Positions 38,735 to 48,867 of a stretch of 64,000 nucleotides of DNA are shown here, piece after piece (position 1 is the first letter of the stretch; each line of letters begins with the position of its first letter). Origin of the DNA: Photobacterium piscicola (GTDB lineage: Bacteria > Pseudomonadota > Gammaproteobacteria > Enterobacterales > Vibrionaceae); NCBI RefSeq assembly GCF_900166965.1, contig NZ_FUZI01000009.1:35393-99392 (forward strand), in the 5' to 3' direction. Both the position numbers and the translations under genes were made by a program. Under the pieces are notes generated by a model. The model made no database searches and was not told the origin of the DNA. It saw only the letters and a program-made list of their open reading frames with translations.

Positions 38735-38830
38735 GACACAAGGTTAACCTTACGTATAAAGATGATTGCTTGTTGCCGTTACGCTTGTCACAATATGACC
38801 TCTTTTTGCACCAAATGAAGCTGAATAACT

Positions 38831-39295
38831 ATGTTTGATATTGCGTTATATGAACCTGAAATCGCCCCCAACACTGGCAATATTATTCGCCTTAGTGCTA
38901 ATTGTGGTGCCAACTTACATTTAATTGAGCCACTTGGATTTGATTTAGAAGAAAAGAAATTACGTCGGGCAGGTTTAGACTATCATGATCTAACCCATGT
39001 TTACCGCCATAAAAACTTTGATGCATTTATGGAAGCGATGGCGGGACGTCGTATTTTTGCTTGTACGACTAAAACCACTAACTACCATGTTAATGCGAAA
39101 TTTGGCGAAGGTGATGTGTTACTTTTTGGTCCTGAAACTCGTGGCTTACCCGCTGAATTTATTGCCAGCCTACCATTGGAACAACGACTTCGTATTCCAA
39201 TGCAACCCGATAGCCGCAGCTTAAATCTTTCAAATGCTGTCGCGATTATTGCGTTTGAAGCATGGCGTCAATTAGATTTTAATGGCTCTATTTAG
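38831..39295 (+). CDS. trmL: tRNA (cytidine/uridine-34-2'-O)-methyltransferase TrmL
   Basis: SPOUT-family methyltransferase that modifies the wobble base of tRNA-Leu isoacceptors. 154 residues with the knotted SAM-binding motifs [10 protein letters not shown] and [18 protein letters not shown] near the C-terminus; [14 protein letters not shown] at the start is diagnostic. It lies downstream of cpxA but 97 bp away, probably separately transcribed. Confidence 0.95.
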   Translation: MFDIALYEPEIAPNTGNIIRLSANCGANLHLIEPLGFDLEEKKLRRAGLDYHDLTHVYRHKNFDAFMEAMAGRRIFACTTKTTNYHVNAKFGEGDVLLFGPETRGLPAEFIASLPLEQRLRIPMQPDSRSLNLSNAVAIIAFEAWRQLDFNGSI

Positions 39296-39316
39296 CATTT
39301 TTAATCAATGAGTACC

Positions 39317-39346
39317 AAAAAGGCGATCATTCGATCGCCTTTTTTA
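39317..39346. terminator. Bidirectional terminator between trmL and cysE
   Basis: AAAAAGGCGATC-ATTC-GATCGCCTTTTTT, T runs in both directions. Confidence 0.9.
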
Positions 39347-39384
39347 TTCATGATATTAATGACTTATAAATTAATCATTATCAC

Positions 39385-40200
39385 TTAGTCAATATGATTA
39401 AATACGTCATCACTGCCATTAAACTGTTGATCCATCTCAGTTGCAGGCTTTGCCGTTTTAGGACGACCAACAATAATTGCGGGCACACCAGCAACCGTCG
39501 TATGTGGTGGTACTGGTTCTAATACCACCGAGCATGCACCAATTTTAGCCCCAGCACCAACTTCAATGTTACCCAGTACTTTAGCTCCGGCACCGATCAT
39601 TACCCCTTGACGAATTTTAGGGTGACGATCACCACTTTCTTTACCAGTACCGCCTAACGTCACATCTTGCAAAATCGATACTTCATCTTCAATCACCGTA
39701 GTTTCACCGATCACGATTCCAGTCGCATGGTCAAACATAATGCCACAACCGATTTGTGCTGCTGGGTGAACATCAACCTGACAAGCCACGGATATTTGGT
39801 TTTGTAAATATACCGCGAGTGCTTTACGGTTTTGCTTCCATAGCCAATTGGCTACGCGATACCCCTGCAAAGCATGACAACCTTTAAGGTAAAGTAATGG
39901 AATAGAGTAAGCATTAATGGCGGGATCACGCTCTACAACCGCACGAATATCACAAGCGGCAGCTTCAACAATATTACTATCACTAACGAATGCTTCTTCT
40001 ATTACCTCACGTACTGCCATTGCTGGCATCGAGGGTGTTGCCAGTTTATTGGCTAAGATATAACTCAATGCTGACGCTAAATTTTCATGCTTAATAATTG
40101 TGGCATGATAAAAACTGGCAAGCATAGGTTCTTGTTCGGCTTGTTGTCGTGCTTCTTGCTCGATCTCTAACCATAACTGATATTGCTGACATTCCTTCAC
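39385..40200 (-). CDS. cysE: Serine O-acetyltransferase
   Basis: Makes O-acetylserine, the cysteine precursor. N-terminal helical domain followed by a left-handed beta-helix of hexapeptide repeats (HPAAQIGCGIMFDHATGIVIGE and onward, GAGAKVLGNIEVGAGAKIGACSVV). 271 residues, nearly as E. coli CysE (273). The start is GTG with GAGGGA ahead. A terminator after gpsA separates it from the secB-gpsA transcript, so it likely has its own promoter. Confidence 0.96.
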   Translation of the reverse strand: MKECQQYQLWLEIEQEARQQAEQEPMLASFYHATIIKHENLASALSYILANKLATPSMPAMAVREVIEEAFVSDSNIVEAAACDIRAVVERDPAINAYSIPLLYLKGCHALQGYRVANWLWKQNRKALAVYLQNQISVACQVDVHPAAQIGCGIMFDHATGIVIGETTVIEDEVSILQDVTLGGTGKESGDRHPKIRQGVMIGAGAKVLGNIEVGAGAKIGACSVVLEPVPPHTTVAGVPAIIVGRPKTAKPATEMDQQFNGSDDVFNHID

Positions 40201-40332
40201 GAGTCCCTCGGTTCCACTTCTTTATATTAATCAAACCAATGCCATCATTAATCATCAATTAATCGGCGCTTTAATAGGGTATACGTTACACAATCAAAAA
40301 TACTGAACGTTATTGTATTTTAGTACAGTTAT

Positions 40333-40368
40333 AAAAAATAACGCGAGCCTAAGCTCGCGTTATTTTAT
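40333..40368 (-). terminator. Rho-independent terminator of the yibN-secB-gpsA operon
   Basis: A 12-bp perfect stem AATAACGCGAGC / GCTCGCGTTATT with loop CTAA; leftward it ends in a T run. It is 32 bp after gpsA. Confidence 0.9.
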
Positions 40369-40399
40369 AGATATCAGTTATCACCCTGAAGAAGCAACT

Positions 40400-41410
40400 T
40401 TATTCGTACTTTTTCTCACGTGCGAGTAAATCTTTTGCTGCTTCTCGAGCGTCTTTACCAAGATAAAGTACTTGATAAATTTGTTCGGTAATTGGCATTT
40501 CAACCTGATGGCGTTGTGCTAATAACCACACTTCTTTGGTATTACGATAACCTTCTACTACTTGACCAATATCTTGCTGAGCTTGTTCAACACTACAGCC
40601 ATGACCGAGCGCTAAACCAAAGCGGCGATTACGGGACTGATTATCAGTACATGTCAAAACTAAATCACCCAAACCTGCCATTCCCATAAAGGTTTCTGGT
40701 TGCGCACCAAGCGCGGCTCCCAAACGGCACATTTCAGCTAAACCACGGGTAATTAACGCCGTACGGGCATTGGCACCAAAGCCAATACCATCAGACATTC
40801 CTGCACCAATCGCGATCACATTTTTAACTGCGCCACCCAGCTGCATTCCAATAAAATCACTGTTGCTATAGACACGGAATGTCTTATCACAATGAATTTT
40901 TTGTTGTAAATCAGCCACAAAATCAGTATCAGGTGAAGAAACAGCAATCGCAGTAGGCATACCTGCAGCTAACTCTTTCGCAAAAGTTGGTCCAGACAAT
41001 ACCGCAAGTGGTATTTGATCACCCAACACCTCAACTGCAACATCTTTAAGTAGACGCCCTGTATCAGGTTCTAATCCCTTCGTTGCCCAACAGATACGAG
41101 AATCTGGACGCAAGAAAGGTTTAATTTGTGCTAATACGCCACCAAAAACATGGCTTGGTACAACAACTAACACATCACGACTACCTTGAATGGCTGCTTG
41201 CAAGTCTGACGTTAAAATTAACGACTCAGGAAAGCTTACCCCAGGAAGAAACGCTTCATTGGCACGATCGATTTCCAATTGCGCCATATGGTGCGGCTCA
41301 TGGCCCCACAAAATGACATTGGCACCATTTCTGGCTAATGCAATTGCTAATGCTGTCCCGTAAGATCCAGCGCCTAACACTGCCATCGAAATCGTATTAT
41401 TAACGTTCAT
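40400..41410 (-). CDS. gpsA: Glycerol-3-phosphate dehydrogenase [NAD(P)+]
   Basis: Biosynthetic reduction of dihydroxyacetone phosphate to sn-glycerol 3-phosphate for phospholipids. The Rossmann loop [12 protein letters not shown] follows the N-terminus; [17 protein letters not shown] and catalytic Lys in [14 protein letters not shown] are intact. Start choice: ATG at 41410 gives [11 protein letters not shown], similar to E. coli (MNQRNASMTV); a GTG four codons upstream is the alternative. Neither has a good ribosome site. It follows secB by 21 bp. Confidence 0.95.
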   Translation of the reverse strand: MNVNNTISMAVLGAGSYGTALAIALARNGANVILWGHEPHHMAQLEIDRANEAFLPGVSFPESLILTSDLQAAIQGSRDVLVVVPSHVFGGVLAQIKPFLRPDSRICWATKGLEPDTGRLLKDVAVEVLGDQIPLAVLSGPTFAKELAAGMPTAIAVSSPDTDFVADLQQKIHCDKTFRVYSNSDFIGMQLGGAVKNVIAIGAGMSDGIGFGANARTALITRGLAEMCRLGAALGAQPETFMGMAGLGDLVLTCTDNQSRNRRFGLALGHGCSVEQAQQDIGQVVEGYRNTKEVWLLAQRHQVEMPITEQIYQVLYLGKDAREAAKDLLAREKKYE

Positions 41411-41431
41411 TATATTGGTCACTTTTACAAA

Positions 41432-41902
41432 TTAAGCTTCTGAATTAGCAGTATTTGCTTCAGCTTGGTTTTCTAAGTAGTTCATGAATAAAGCATCAAA
41501 GTTTACTGGTGCTAGGTTCAATTGTGGGAACGTACCTTTAACCACTAGGCTAGAGATTGTTTCACGTGCATATGGGAATAGGATATTCGGGCAGAACGCA
41601 CCTAGACAATGTGCTAGTTGTGGCGCTTCCATACCAGCAACAGTGAAAATACCACCTTGTTGTACTTCACATAGGAATGCATTTTCTTCTTCGTTCTTAA
41701 CCGTTACAGTTAGACGAAGTACCACTTCATATACACCTTCAGCTAATTCACGGCTTTGAGTATCAAGATCCAATTTCACATCAGGATTCCATTCTTTTTG
41801 GAAAACGTCTGGTGAATTTGGCGCTTCAAAAGACACATCTTTTAGGAATACGCGTTGAATTTGGAAGTTTTGTTGTGCTTCGGTATTTGCTGCTTCAGCC
41901 AT
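41432..41902 (-). CDS. secB: Protein-export chaperone SecB
   Basis: Tetrameric cytoplasmic chaperone that delivers unfolded precursors to SecA. 156 residues (E. coli 155), with the N-terminal beta strand [17 protein letters not shown] and the [11 protein letters not shown] block conserved. Ribosome site AAAGGA lies ahead of ATG. The order rhodanese-secB-gpsA is that of enteric bacteria. Confidence 0.97.
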   Translation of the reverse strand: MAEAANTEAQQNFQIQRVFLKDVSFEAPNSPDVFQKEWNPDVKLDLDTQSRELAEGVYEVVLRLTVTVKNEEENAFLCEVQQGGIFTVAGMEAPQLAHCLGAFCPNILFPYARETISSLVVKGTFPQLNLAPVNFDALFMNYLENQAEANTANSEA

Positions 41903-42032
41903 TTTTGGAGTCCTTTATAAATACTCGCTACCACGAGTTATTAATTATACTAGCAACTGTGCATTCCACAGGCTGCATCAATTTAGATCGTCATTTCACA
42001 TTCATAACACTGCAAAATCACATCGAATAAAA

Positions 42033-42470
42033 TTATTTTTTCTTGCTTGCAACAAGCGGTAAGTTAGCTTCATTCCAAGCAATAAGACCGTCTTTTAAAA
42101 CGTTAACGTTAGTAAAACCATCTTTACTTAGTTGGTTTGCAGTCTCTTGCGCTACTTGACCCGTCTTACATATAACAATAATTGGGGCAGCTTTGTGTTT
42201 TTCAAGCTCTGGGGTGTTTTGACGTTGGATTTGACTTGGTAAAATGTGAACTGAACCTACAATATGACCTTTACGGAACTCATCACGGCTACGAATATCA
42301 AGGAATACGCCCTCTTCGTTATTGACTAATGCCGTCGCTTCATTAATGCCAATTGTTTTATATTTAGCATTTTTCTCTTTTACCATCATGCTAATTAGTG
42401 CGATAACAATACCAATCCAAGCCAATGATAAAACAGGGTTACTTGTTAAAAATTCAATATATTGATGCAT
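42033..42470 (-). CDS. yibN: Membrane-anchored rhodanese-like protein YibN
   Basis: An N-terminal membrane helix (about 13-30) followed by a single rhodanese domain. The catalytic-loop cysteine is Cys101 in VICKTGQVAQ. 145 residues. It is first in the secB-gpsA operon, as yibN in E. coli. The substrate is unknown; sulfurtransferase activity is inferred from the cysteine, and a role at the Sec translocon has been suggested for this family. Confidence 0.9.
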   Translation of the reverse strand: MHQYIEFLTSNPVLSLAWIGIVIALISMMVKEKNAKYKTIGINEATALVNNEEGVFLDIRSRDEFRKGHIVGSVHILPSQIQRQNTPELEKHKAAPIIVICKTGQVAQETANQLSKDGFTNVNVLKDGLIAWNEANLPLVASKKK

Positions 42471-42843
42471 TTACTTTACTCTGTTGTCATGGTTCGCTAT
42501 CGCAAGCCATGATATTACGGTTTAAAAAAATGACTGTGAGTATACCTAGGTTGCTGATCTTGTAACAGCGACCTTGAGTATAAAAGCTTATTGACTGATG
42601 ACCTATCAATGAAATAGGAAAAAACTGTGATCCAGAGCTTACACTTTAATGAATAAATGCCTATATTCGACGGGGAGTACAAACAAGCAAGCAAAGATTT
42701 AGTTGCATCTACTGCTACTGCTTTGATGTGCTTTTGTAGTAAAATCGTGATAATTATTATATCAATTACCTTAAAAGGTATTTAGAACACTGAGCCTATT
42801 AAGGTAATTGATGTATTTTATTTAATTCGAAGAGGGACAGGAT
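42471..42843. promoter_or_regulatory. Divergent promoter region yibN / gpmI
   Basis: 373 bp with no gene. Its main feature is the long inverted repeat at 42758-42815, listed separately. AGAGGGACAGG ahead of gpmI is a strong ribosome site. Confidence 0.35.
42758..42815. repeat. Long inverted repeat upstream of gpmI
   Basis: ATCAATTACCTTAA (42761-42774) and its perfect complement TTAAGGTAATTGAT (42799-42812) flank a 24-base loop; three more pairs outside, one of them G-T, extend the stem to 17. The right arm ends 28 bp before the gpmI start, inside its likely 5' untranslated region. AAGGTA also occurs in the loop (42775-42780). It could be an operator, an RNA stem or a terminator-like element (TTTTATTT follows). 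Confidence 0.75.
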
Positions 42844-44385
42844 ATGTCTGCGAAGAAACCACTTGCACTTGTTATTTTAGATGGCTGGGGCTACCGCGAA
42901 GATAACTCAAATAATGCGATTGCAAACGCTAACACACCCGTAATGGATGCGTTAATGGCGAACAATCCCAATACACTTATCGCAGCGTCAGGCCTAGAAG
43001 TAGGTCTACCTGAAGGCCAAATGGGTAACTCTGAAGTGGGTCATACCAATATTGGTGCTGGCCGTGTGGTATATCAAGATCTTACTCGCATTACTAAAGC
43101 CATTGGCGATGGTGAATTCTTTGAAAATGAAGCGCTTGTTAATGCTATTGATAAAGCAGTAAATACAGGTAAAGCGGTTCATATTCTAGGCCTTGTTTCT
43201 CCAGGTGGCGTACACAGCCACGAAGACCACATTGCAGCAGCAATTGAAATGGCTGCTAACCGTGGTGCAGAGAAAATTTACCTACATGCATTCCTTGATG
43301 GTCGTGATACACCACCACGTAGCGCGCAGCACTCACTAGAGCGTTTCGATGCCCTATTTGCAAAACTAGGTAAAGGCCGTACCGCTTCTCTTGTAGGTCG
43401 TTACTACGCAATGGATCGTGATAACAACTGGGATCGCGTTGAAGTTGCTTACAACTTACTAACTGCTGCTAAAGGTGAATTTACCTTTACTAACGCAACT
43501 GAAGGTCTAGCTGCCGCTTATGAGCGTGGCGAGAATGATGAGTTCGTTAAAGCAACTGAACTACGTACTGAAGGCCAAGAAGCAGCAATCATGGCTGATG
43601 GCGATAGCGTTATCTTCATGAACTACCGTGCTGACCGTGCACGTGAAATCACTCGCACATTTGAGCCTAACTTCACTAGCTTTGCTCGTGCTCAGTTCCC
43701 TCAATTAGCTGATTTCGTAATGCTAACGCAATATGCTGCAGACATTGAGTTAACCACAGCTTTCGCACCAGCAAGCCTAGAAAACACATTAGGTGAGTGG
43801 CTATCGAAGAAAGGTAAAAAACAGCTACGTATTTCTGAAACAGAAAAATACGCACACGTAACTTTCTTCTTTAATGGCGGTAAAGAAGATGAATTTGACG
43901 GTGAATCTCGTTCACTCGTTGCATCACCAAAAGTGGCAACTTACGATCTTCAACCTGAAATGAGCTCACCAGAGCTAACTGAAAAATTAGTGGCTGCAAT
44001 TAAGAGCGGCGAATTTGACGTTATTATCTGTAACTACCCTAACGGTGATATGGTTGGTCACACTGGCGTTTACGATGCTGCTGTTAAAGCGTGTGAAGCA
44101 CTTGATAGCTGTATTGGTCAAGTTGTCGCTGCAATCAAAGAAATGGATGGTCAGTTATTAATTACTGCCGATCACGGTAACGCAGAAATGATGGTTAACC
44201 CTGAAACCGGTGGTATCCATACTGCACACACTAACTTACCAGTGCCATTAATTTACGTGGGTAATAAAGACCTTGATCTTAAGCCAAACGGTAAGCTATC
44301 TGATCTAGCACCAACTATGCTATCGCTAACAGATATCGAAATCCCTGCAGAGATGTCTGGTCAGGTGCTATACAATCTGAAATAA
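42844..44385 (+). CDS. gpmI: 2,3-bisphosphoglycerate-independent phosphoglycerate mutase
   Basis: Mn-dependent interconversion of 3- and 2-phosphoglycerate. Alkaline-phosphatase fold; metal ligand Asp13 in LDGWG and phospho-acceptor Ser63 in [21 protein letters not shown] and the C-terminal TADHGNAE metal site are intact. 513 residues, as expected. It has the codon bias of a highly expressed gene. envC follows after 7 bp, as in E. coli and V. cholerae. Confidence 0.97.
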   Translation: MSAKKPLALVILDGWGYREDNSNNAIANANTPVMDALMANNPNTLIAASGLEVGLPEGQMGNSEVGHTNIGAGRVVYQDLTRITKAIGDGEFFENEALVNAIDKAVNTGKAVHILGLVSPGGVHSHEDHIAAAIEMAANRGAEKIYLHAFLDGRDTPPRSAQHSLERFDALFAKLGKGRTASLVGRYYAMDRDNNWDRVEVAYNLLTAAKGEFTFTNATEGLAAAYERGENDEFVKATELRTEGQEAAIMADGDSVIFMNYRADRAREITRTFEPNFTSFARAQFPQLADFVMLTQYAADIELTTAFAPASLENTLGEWLSKKGKKQLRISETEKYAHVTFFFNGGKEDEFDGESRSLVASPKVATYDLQPEMSSPELTEKLVAAIKSGEFDVIICNYPNGDMVGHTGVYDAAVKACEALDSCIGQVVAAIKEMDGQLLITADHGNAEMMVNPETGGIHTAHTNLPVPLIYVGNKDLDLKPNGKLSDLAPTMLSLTDIEIPAEMSGQVLYNLK

Positions 44386-44392
44386 TTATCCC

Positions 44393-45685
44393 ATGCGGGA
44401 TATTATTAATAGACACCTCAACCTAAAAATCCGCGCCAGTGCTTTATGCACTGGCGCTTTTCTATGCGTGGTATTTGCAGCCCCATGTGCAGCATCCAGT
44501 CAAAAACAGCTTGATGGCGTAAAACAGGAAATATCACGCCAAAAAAATCAGCTGGATAGTAAACAGCAAAACTATGCTGTATTACAAAAACAACTTAAAC
44601 AACACGAACTGGATATCGCTCAAACTGCCAATAAAATCCACCAAACTAATGACCAATTGACAACAATAACCCAATCAATTGCCAAGTTAGAACAGCAACA
44701 ACAGCAACTACAACAACAGCAACTGCAACAAATTGGTGTATTAAAAACGCTAATCAATGCGCAATACCGCCAAGGAAATAATAGTGATCTAGCCAATCTG
44801 CTCAGTGGTGAAAATACGGCAAAATTAGACCGTATGACAACCTATGCCGAGTATGTCAGCAAAGCACGCGCATCCGCTATTGATGCACTGGATGCGACCA
44901 AAACAGAATTACAACTTAAAATCCATACCCTTGCAGAACAAAAAGCTGAACGCCAACAAGCTCTAGCTGAACTTAACCAGCAAAAACAAAAACTTGATAG
45001 CCAACAGCAATCGCGTCAACAAACACTAAATAAAATAAAATCACAGATCCATACCAGTACTGAGGCTCTCGCTGATTTACGAGCGGATGAGCAAAACATG
45101 CTCAAGGCAATTGCCAAAGCGAAAGCAGAAGCTATTGCTCGAGCAAAAGCTGAAGCCGCAGCACGCGCAAAAGCTGAAGCCGAAGCTCAAGCCCGTATTG
45201 CAGCAGCGAAAGAGGCAAAAGCACGAGCGATTGCAGAAGCACAAGCAAAACAACTCAAAGCACGCTACGCTAAAATGCAAGTACCAATGGATGGATTAGC
45301 ACGCTATAAAGGTAAACTGCAATGGCCCCTTCGCGGACCCATCATTCACAATTATGGCGCGCCATTACAACGTGAACTGCATTGGAAAGGGATGGTCATC
45401 AGTCAACCGATTGGTAGCCAAGTCAAAGCGATATACTCAGGTAAAGTCGTCTTTGCCGATTGGCTGCGTGGTTATGGCTTAATGATTGCCATTGATCACG
45501 GTAAAGGTGATATGAGTTTCTATGGTTATAACCAAACGCTACTCAGAAAGATTGGTGATTCAGTGCAAGCTGGGGAACCGATAGCCTTAGTGGGTGACAG
45601 TGGTGGCCAAGAACAACCCGGATTATATTTCCAAATCCGCCGTAAAGGCACGCCCGTCGATCCTCGACCATGGTTAACGCGCTAG
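44393..45685 (+). CDS. envC: Murein hydrolase activator EnvC
   Basis: Divisome-associated periplasmic protein that activates the amidases AmiA/AmiB. Signal peptide to about residue 34 (cut near CAAS). A long Gln-rich coiled coil spans about 35-225, then an Ala/Lys/Glu-rich repeat (about 235-285, AKAEA-type units). The C-terminal LytM domain is degenerate: the usual zinc-binding His/Asp are replaced and HxH is GLYFQ, so it is an activator and not a hydrolase. 430 residues. Confidence 0.93.
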   Translation: MRDIINRHLNLKIRASALCTGAFLCVVFAAPCAASSQKQLDGVKQEISRQKNQLDSKQQNYAVLQKQLKQHELDIAQTANKIHQTNDQLTTITQSIAKLEQQQQQLQQQQLQQIGVLKTLINAQYRQGNNSDLANLLSGENTAKLDRMTTYAEYVSKARASAIDALDATKTELQLKIHTLAEQKAERQQALAELNQQKQKLDSQQQSRQQTLNKIKSQIHTSTEALADLRADEQNMLKAIAKAKAEAIARAKAEAAARAKAEAEAQARIAAAKEAKARAIAEAQAKQLKARYAKMQVPMDGLARYKGKLQWPLRGPIIHNYGAPLQRELHWKGMVISQPIGSQVKAIYSGKVVFADWLRGYGLMIAIDHGKGDMSFYGYNQTLLRKIGDSVQAGEPIALVGDSGGQEQPGLYFQIRRKGTPVDPRPWLTR

Positions 45686-45701
45686 ATTAAGCATTTAAAC
45701 T

Positions 45702-45733
45702 AAAAAGGTTGGCCATGAGCCAACCTTTTTTTA
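45702..45733. terminator. Bidirectional terminator between envC and the TetR gene
   Basis: AAAAAGGTTGGC-CATGA-GCCAACCTTTTTTT, between convergent genes. Confidence 0.92.
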
Positions 45734-46411
45734 TCACAAACCACGGGTAGTGATCTTTTGTTGTTGTTCTAAATACTGTTGTTCTTGCTCTAAATAATAG
45801 TGCTGTAAGGAAGCAACCCGCTGCTGACCTAACTCTGTTGCTAGTGGTCGTACAATATTTAGCATTTGTTGAACACCATGATAAATCACTGTTTGAGTAA
45901 TTTTAGCCCCTGGTGCTTGAGTGGTTTGATAGCTGATCCAAGATGAAGCGACCAACTTTAGCGTATCAGCTAATACTTTTAGATCAATATCAGCAAGTGC
46001 AAGTAGACCAGCATCACGAAAATTAATCATTATCTGGCTAATATTAACCTGTAACTGAGTCTGCACTGCCAAATATTTATCTTGAAGAACAGCATCTCGA
46101 CGTAAAATATCCGGTAAATTGGCATAGAAGAAACGGTAACGCCACATCAATAAAAATACCGCATCAAGATAACGTAACAAGCTTGCCTCAATCGCCTCTA
46201 CCACAGCAACAGGTTCAAAACTCACTTTTAAATCAATGGCATATTGGTCAAATATACAATGAATAATTTGCTCTTTATTACGAAAATGATAATACAAATT
46301 ACCGGGGCTGATCCCTAAATCAGCAGCAATATGATTAGTGGTCACACTAGGTTCACCATCCTCATTAAACAACGCTAATGCTGCATGAATAATTCGATCT
46401 CGGGTTTTCAT
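45734..46411 (-). CDS. TetR/AcrR-family transcriptional regulator
   Basis: N-terminal TetR helix-turn-helix (about 1-55; IAADLGISPGNLYYHFRNKEQII) followed by an all-helical ligand and dimerisation domain of no recognised subfamily, with a Gln/Glu-rich tail. 225 residues. Divergent from lpxM across 307 bp, with a candidate operator near its own start, so autoregulation and possibly control of lipid A acylation are inferred. The ligand is unknown. Confidence 0.85.
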   Translation of the reverse strand: MKTRDRIIHAALALFNEDGEPSVTTNHIAADLGISPGNLYYHFRNKEQIIHCIFDQYAIDLKVSFEPVAVVEAIEASLLRYLDAVFLLMWRYRFFYANLPDILRRDAVLQDKYLAVQTQLQVNISQIMINFRDAGLLALADIDLKVLADTLKLVASSWISYQTTQAPGAKITQTVIYHGVQQMLNIVRPLATELGQQRVASLQHYYLEQEQQYLEQQQKITTRGL

Positions 46412-46458
46412 TTCATCATCATCCTTCGCCCTTGCAGTGAATATAATGTTATCATAAT

Positions 46459-46476
46459 TTAGTGTTTATCCACTTA
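46459..46476. promoter_or_regulatory. Candidate operator of the TetR regulator
   Basis: TTAGTG-TTTATC-CACTTA is an imperfect dyad 48 bp ahead of the TetR gene; a related sequence, TTCATTAAGTGAA, lies at 46528-46540. The spacing suits a TetR dimer. Binding is inferred. The rest of 46412-46718 shows nothing further. Confidence 0.35.
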
Positions 46477-46718
46477 GTGAAGCTATAAAAACCATGCCTT
46501 TATTTCATCCTATAAAGAGGGATCATCTTCATTAAGTGAATGATTTATTACTACGGATACACCAACATAATGGTTAACTACGTTGTCATTTTCTCTCCTG
46601 TTTAATAAAGGTAGAATATAAACAAGATGACCGTAATAATAACGAAAACATAAGTACTCAAATACATGATGGCAGATATTCGCCAACACTATAACTTCGT
46701 GAGATAGATGTAATTCAT

Positions 46719-47666
46719 ATGACTAAAAACCATTACGACAAGCAAGCATATAACCCTCAGTTTGAGTGGTCTTTTGTGCACCCGCGTTATTGGGGAACAT
46801 GGCTCGCAGTGATGATTGCTTCACTATTGAGCTTACTGCCTCATGGTGCACGACGTTCATTAGCGACTGTTTTTGCAAAACAAGCTATCAAACTAAAAAG
46901 TGGCGCCAACCATCGCGCGCGCGTCAATCTAAAGATGTGTTTCCCTGAAAAATCAGACGCTGAACGCGAACATATTTTATTGCAAAACCTGATCACTGCC
47001 GGCAGCTTTCTGTCTGGATTCGCATCACTATCAGTGCGTAATAAAGCATGGCTTGAACAACATACCGTTATTCGTGGCATGGAAAACCTCACCAGCCTTA
47101 CAGAGCAGCAGCAAAGTGTCATTTTGTTGGTACCGCATACTTGGGCAATTGATATTCCAGCAGTACTGTTAGCATCGCGCGGATTACCCGTTTCAGCAAT
47201 GGCAAAAAAACAAAAGAACCCAGTTTCTGATTGGCTTATGCATCGCCAACGGGTGCAATATGGTGGTCGTGTTTATGAGCGAAGTGGTGGTATTAAGCCG
47301 TTTATTAAGTCCATTCGAGAAGGTTATTTAGGTTACTACTTACCAGATGAAGACTTAGGTCCAGAGCACAGTGTATTCGTTGATTTCTTTGGTACCACCA
47401 AAGCGACAATGGCAGGTCTTGGTCGCTTATCAAAATTAAGCCGCGCTAAAATTGTACCGTTATTTGCAATGTACAACAGTGAAACTGGCATGTATGAATT
47501 GGACTTTTATCCTGCACTGCCCTTCCCTGCAGAGACAGAAGAACAAGATGCGCGAATGATGAATCAATGTATTGAACAATATGTTAATCAGCGCCCAGAA
47601 CAATACATGTGGATTTTACGCTTGTTGAAGACGCGTCCAAATAATAATGAAAAACCTTATAATTGA
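46719..47666 (+). CDS. lpxM: Lipid A secondary acyltransferase LpxM (MsbB)
   Basis: Inner-membrane acyltransferase adding the last secondary acyl chain to Kdo2-lipid A. The HX4D catalytic motif is His140/Asp145 (VPHTWAIDIP). HPRYWGTWL near the N-terminus and RPEQYMWILRLLKTR near the C-terminus match LpxM rather than LpxL. 315 residues. It opens the LPS locus on the plus strand; the next gene begins a few bases after its stop. Confidence 0.9.
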   Translation: MTKNHYDKQAYNPQFEWSFVHPRYWGTWLAVMIASLLSLLPHGARRSLATVFAKQAIKLKSGANHRARVNLKMCFPEKSDAEREHILLQNLITAGSFLSGFASLSVRNKAWLEQHTVIRGMENLTSLTEQQQSVILLVPHTWAIDIPAVLLASRGLPVSAMAKKQKNPVSDWLMHRQRVQYGGRVYERSGGIKPFIKSIREGYLGYYLPDEDLGPEHSVFVDFFGTTKATMAGLGRLSKLSRAKIVPLFAMYNSETGMYELDFYPALPFPAETEEQDARMMNQCIEQYVNQRPEQYMWILRLLKTRPNNNEKPYN

Positions 47667-47673
47667 GAATGAC

Positions 47674-48867
47674 ATGTTTAAAAAACATTTAATTAATGGA
47701 CTAATATTATTACCTTTTATTTGGCTATCGACAGGAATGCTAATATTACGTAATGGTGATAAAACCATGGTAGCAATGGTTATTATATCCTTAATAACTA
47801 CATTAATTGTTTATGGTGCCACAACATTAAAACATAATTTATCAACCAATAAATTACTATGGCTACTGTTTATAATTTGTGGCTATTTTTTATTCTCATA
47901 TGTTTATCATGGCCTAAGCTCTCGTGAAATAAGAGCTTTTATAGCTGCGACCCTACTAGTCGCGATTTTCCCATCGTCACTATTAACCCAAAAACTCATT
48001 ATTTGGCTTACTGTTATTAGTGCCTTAATCAGTTTTTGCGTCACTTATTATTGTATGATTTATATGCATTGGAGTCGTGATACTTGGCCTATAAATGCAA
48101 TACCTTACGGTACGTTAATTGCTAGTATTAGCGTGATCGCATTAAGTCTCAGCCTAACATTAACTAACAATAAAGAAAAAACAGTTACCTTCTTGGCCTT
48201 TATACTCAGTAGTTATGGACTGATTATTACCGAAAGCCGAGGTGTTTGGCTTGGTTTCATCTTTGCACTTGCCGTAATATTAATTGTCTTTATGACGACT
48301 AAAAAAATAAAAATCACTTGGCGCAGTATAATGCTCGCTTTTGTTGTGATTATTGGCGTTTCAGTCATCAGTAAGCCTCTAATATCTCAACGATTATCAC
48401 AGACACAACAAGAATATAATGATATCAAATCGGGTAATATGAACACTTCAATTGGATTACGATTACAAATGTGGCAATCAGCCCCGATGATAATTGAACA
48501 TCATGAACTACTCGGTCAAGGTGATCAATATATACAAGTACTAGATAAACTGTTTCATCAAGGCCGTATATCTCAAGTGTTATATACTTACCAACCAGCA
48601 CACTTTCATAATCAATTTATAGATTATATTGTTAAAAAAGGGATTATTGGCTTAATACTACTGCTTTGTCTTTTTATCCTACCATTACGTTTATTAAAAA
48701 GTGCGTCGCCATTACAACGCTATATAACTATAAGTTTAGTGTCATTATTTGCTGTCGCGTCTTTAACTGATGTTCCGTTTAATCACGGACAAACTATTTT
48801 TATGTATCTTTTTTGGCTTGGGTGTTTTACAACAACCTCAAACAATGAGCATGTAAACCATGACTAA
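47674..48867 (+). CDS. O-antigen ligase/polymerase-like membrane protein (WaaL family)
   Basis: Hydrophobic protein with about ten membrane helices and a Wzy_C/O-antigen ligase region: the periplasmic loop near 250-315 (HFHNQFIDYIVKKGIIG) carries the conserved His. WaaL joins O-antigen or similar glycans to lipid A-core in the periplasm. Polymerase (Wzy) is the alternative. I start at the ATG giving MFKKHLINGL (397 residues), preceded by GAGAATGAC, over an ATG inside lpxM. Overlaps the next gene by 8 bp. Confidence 0.8.
   Translation: MFKKHLINGLILLPFIWLSTGMLILRNGDKTMVAMVIISLITTLIVYGATTLKHNLSTNKLLWLLFIICGYFLFSYVYHGLSSREIRAFIAATLLVAIFPSSLLTQKLIIWLTVISALISFCVTYYCMIYMHWSRDTWPINAIPYGTLIASISVIALSLSLTLTNNKEKTVTFLAFILSSYGLIITESRGVWLGFIFALAVILIVFMTTKKIKITWRSIMLAFVVIIGVSVISKPLISQRLSQTQQEYNDIKSGNMNTSIGLRLQMWQSAPMIIEHHELLGQGDQYIQVLDKLFHQGRISQVLYTYQPAHFHNQFIDYIVKKGIIGLILLLCLFILPLRLLKSASPLQRYITISLVSLFAVASLTDVPFNHGQTIFMYLFWLGCFTTTSNNEHVNHD

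Noticed and set aside
46412..46718. JUMPstart/ops element before the LPS operon
   Set aside because: No GGCGGTAGC-type sequence was found there or elsewhere upstream of the LPS genes.
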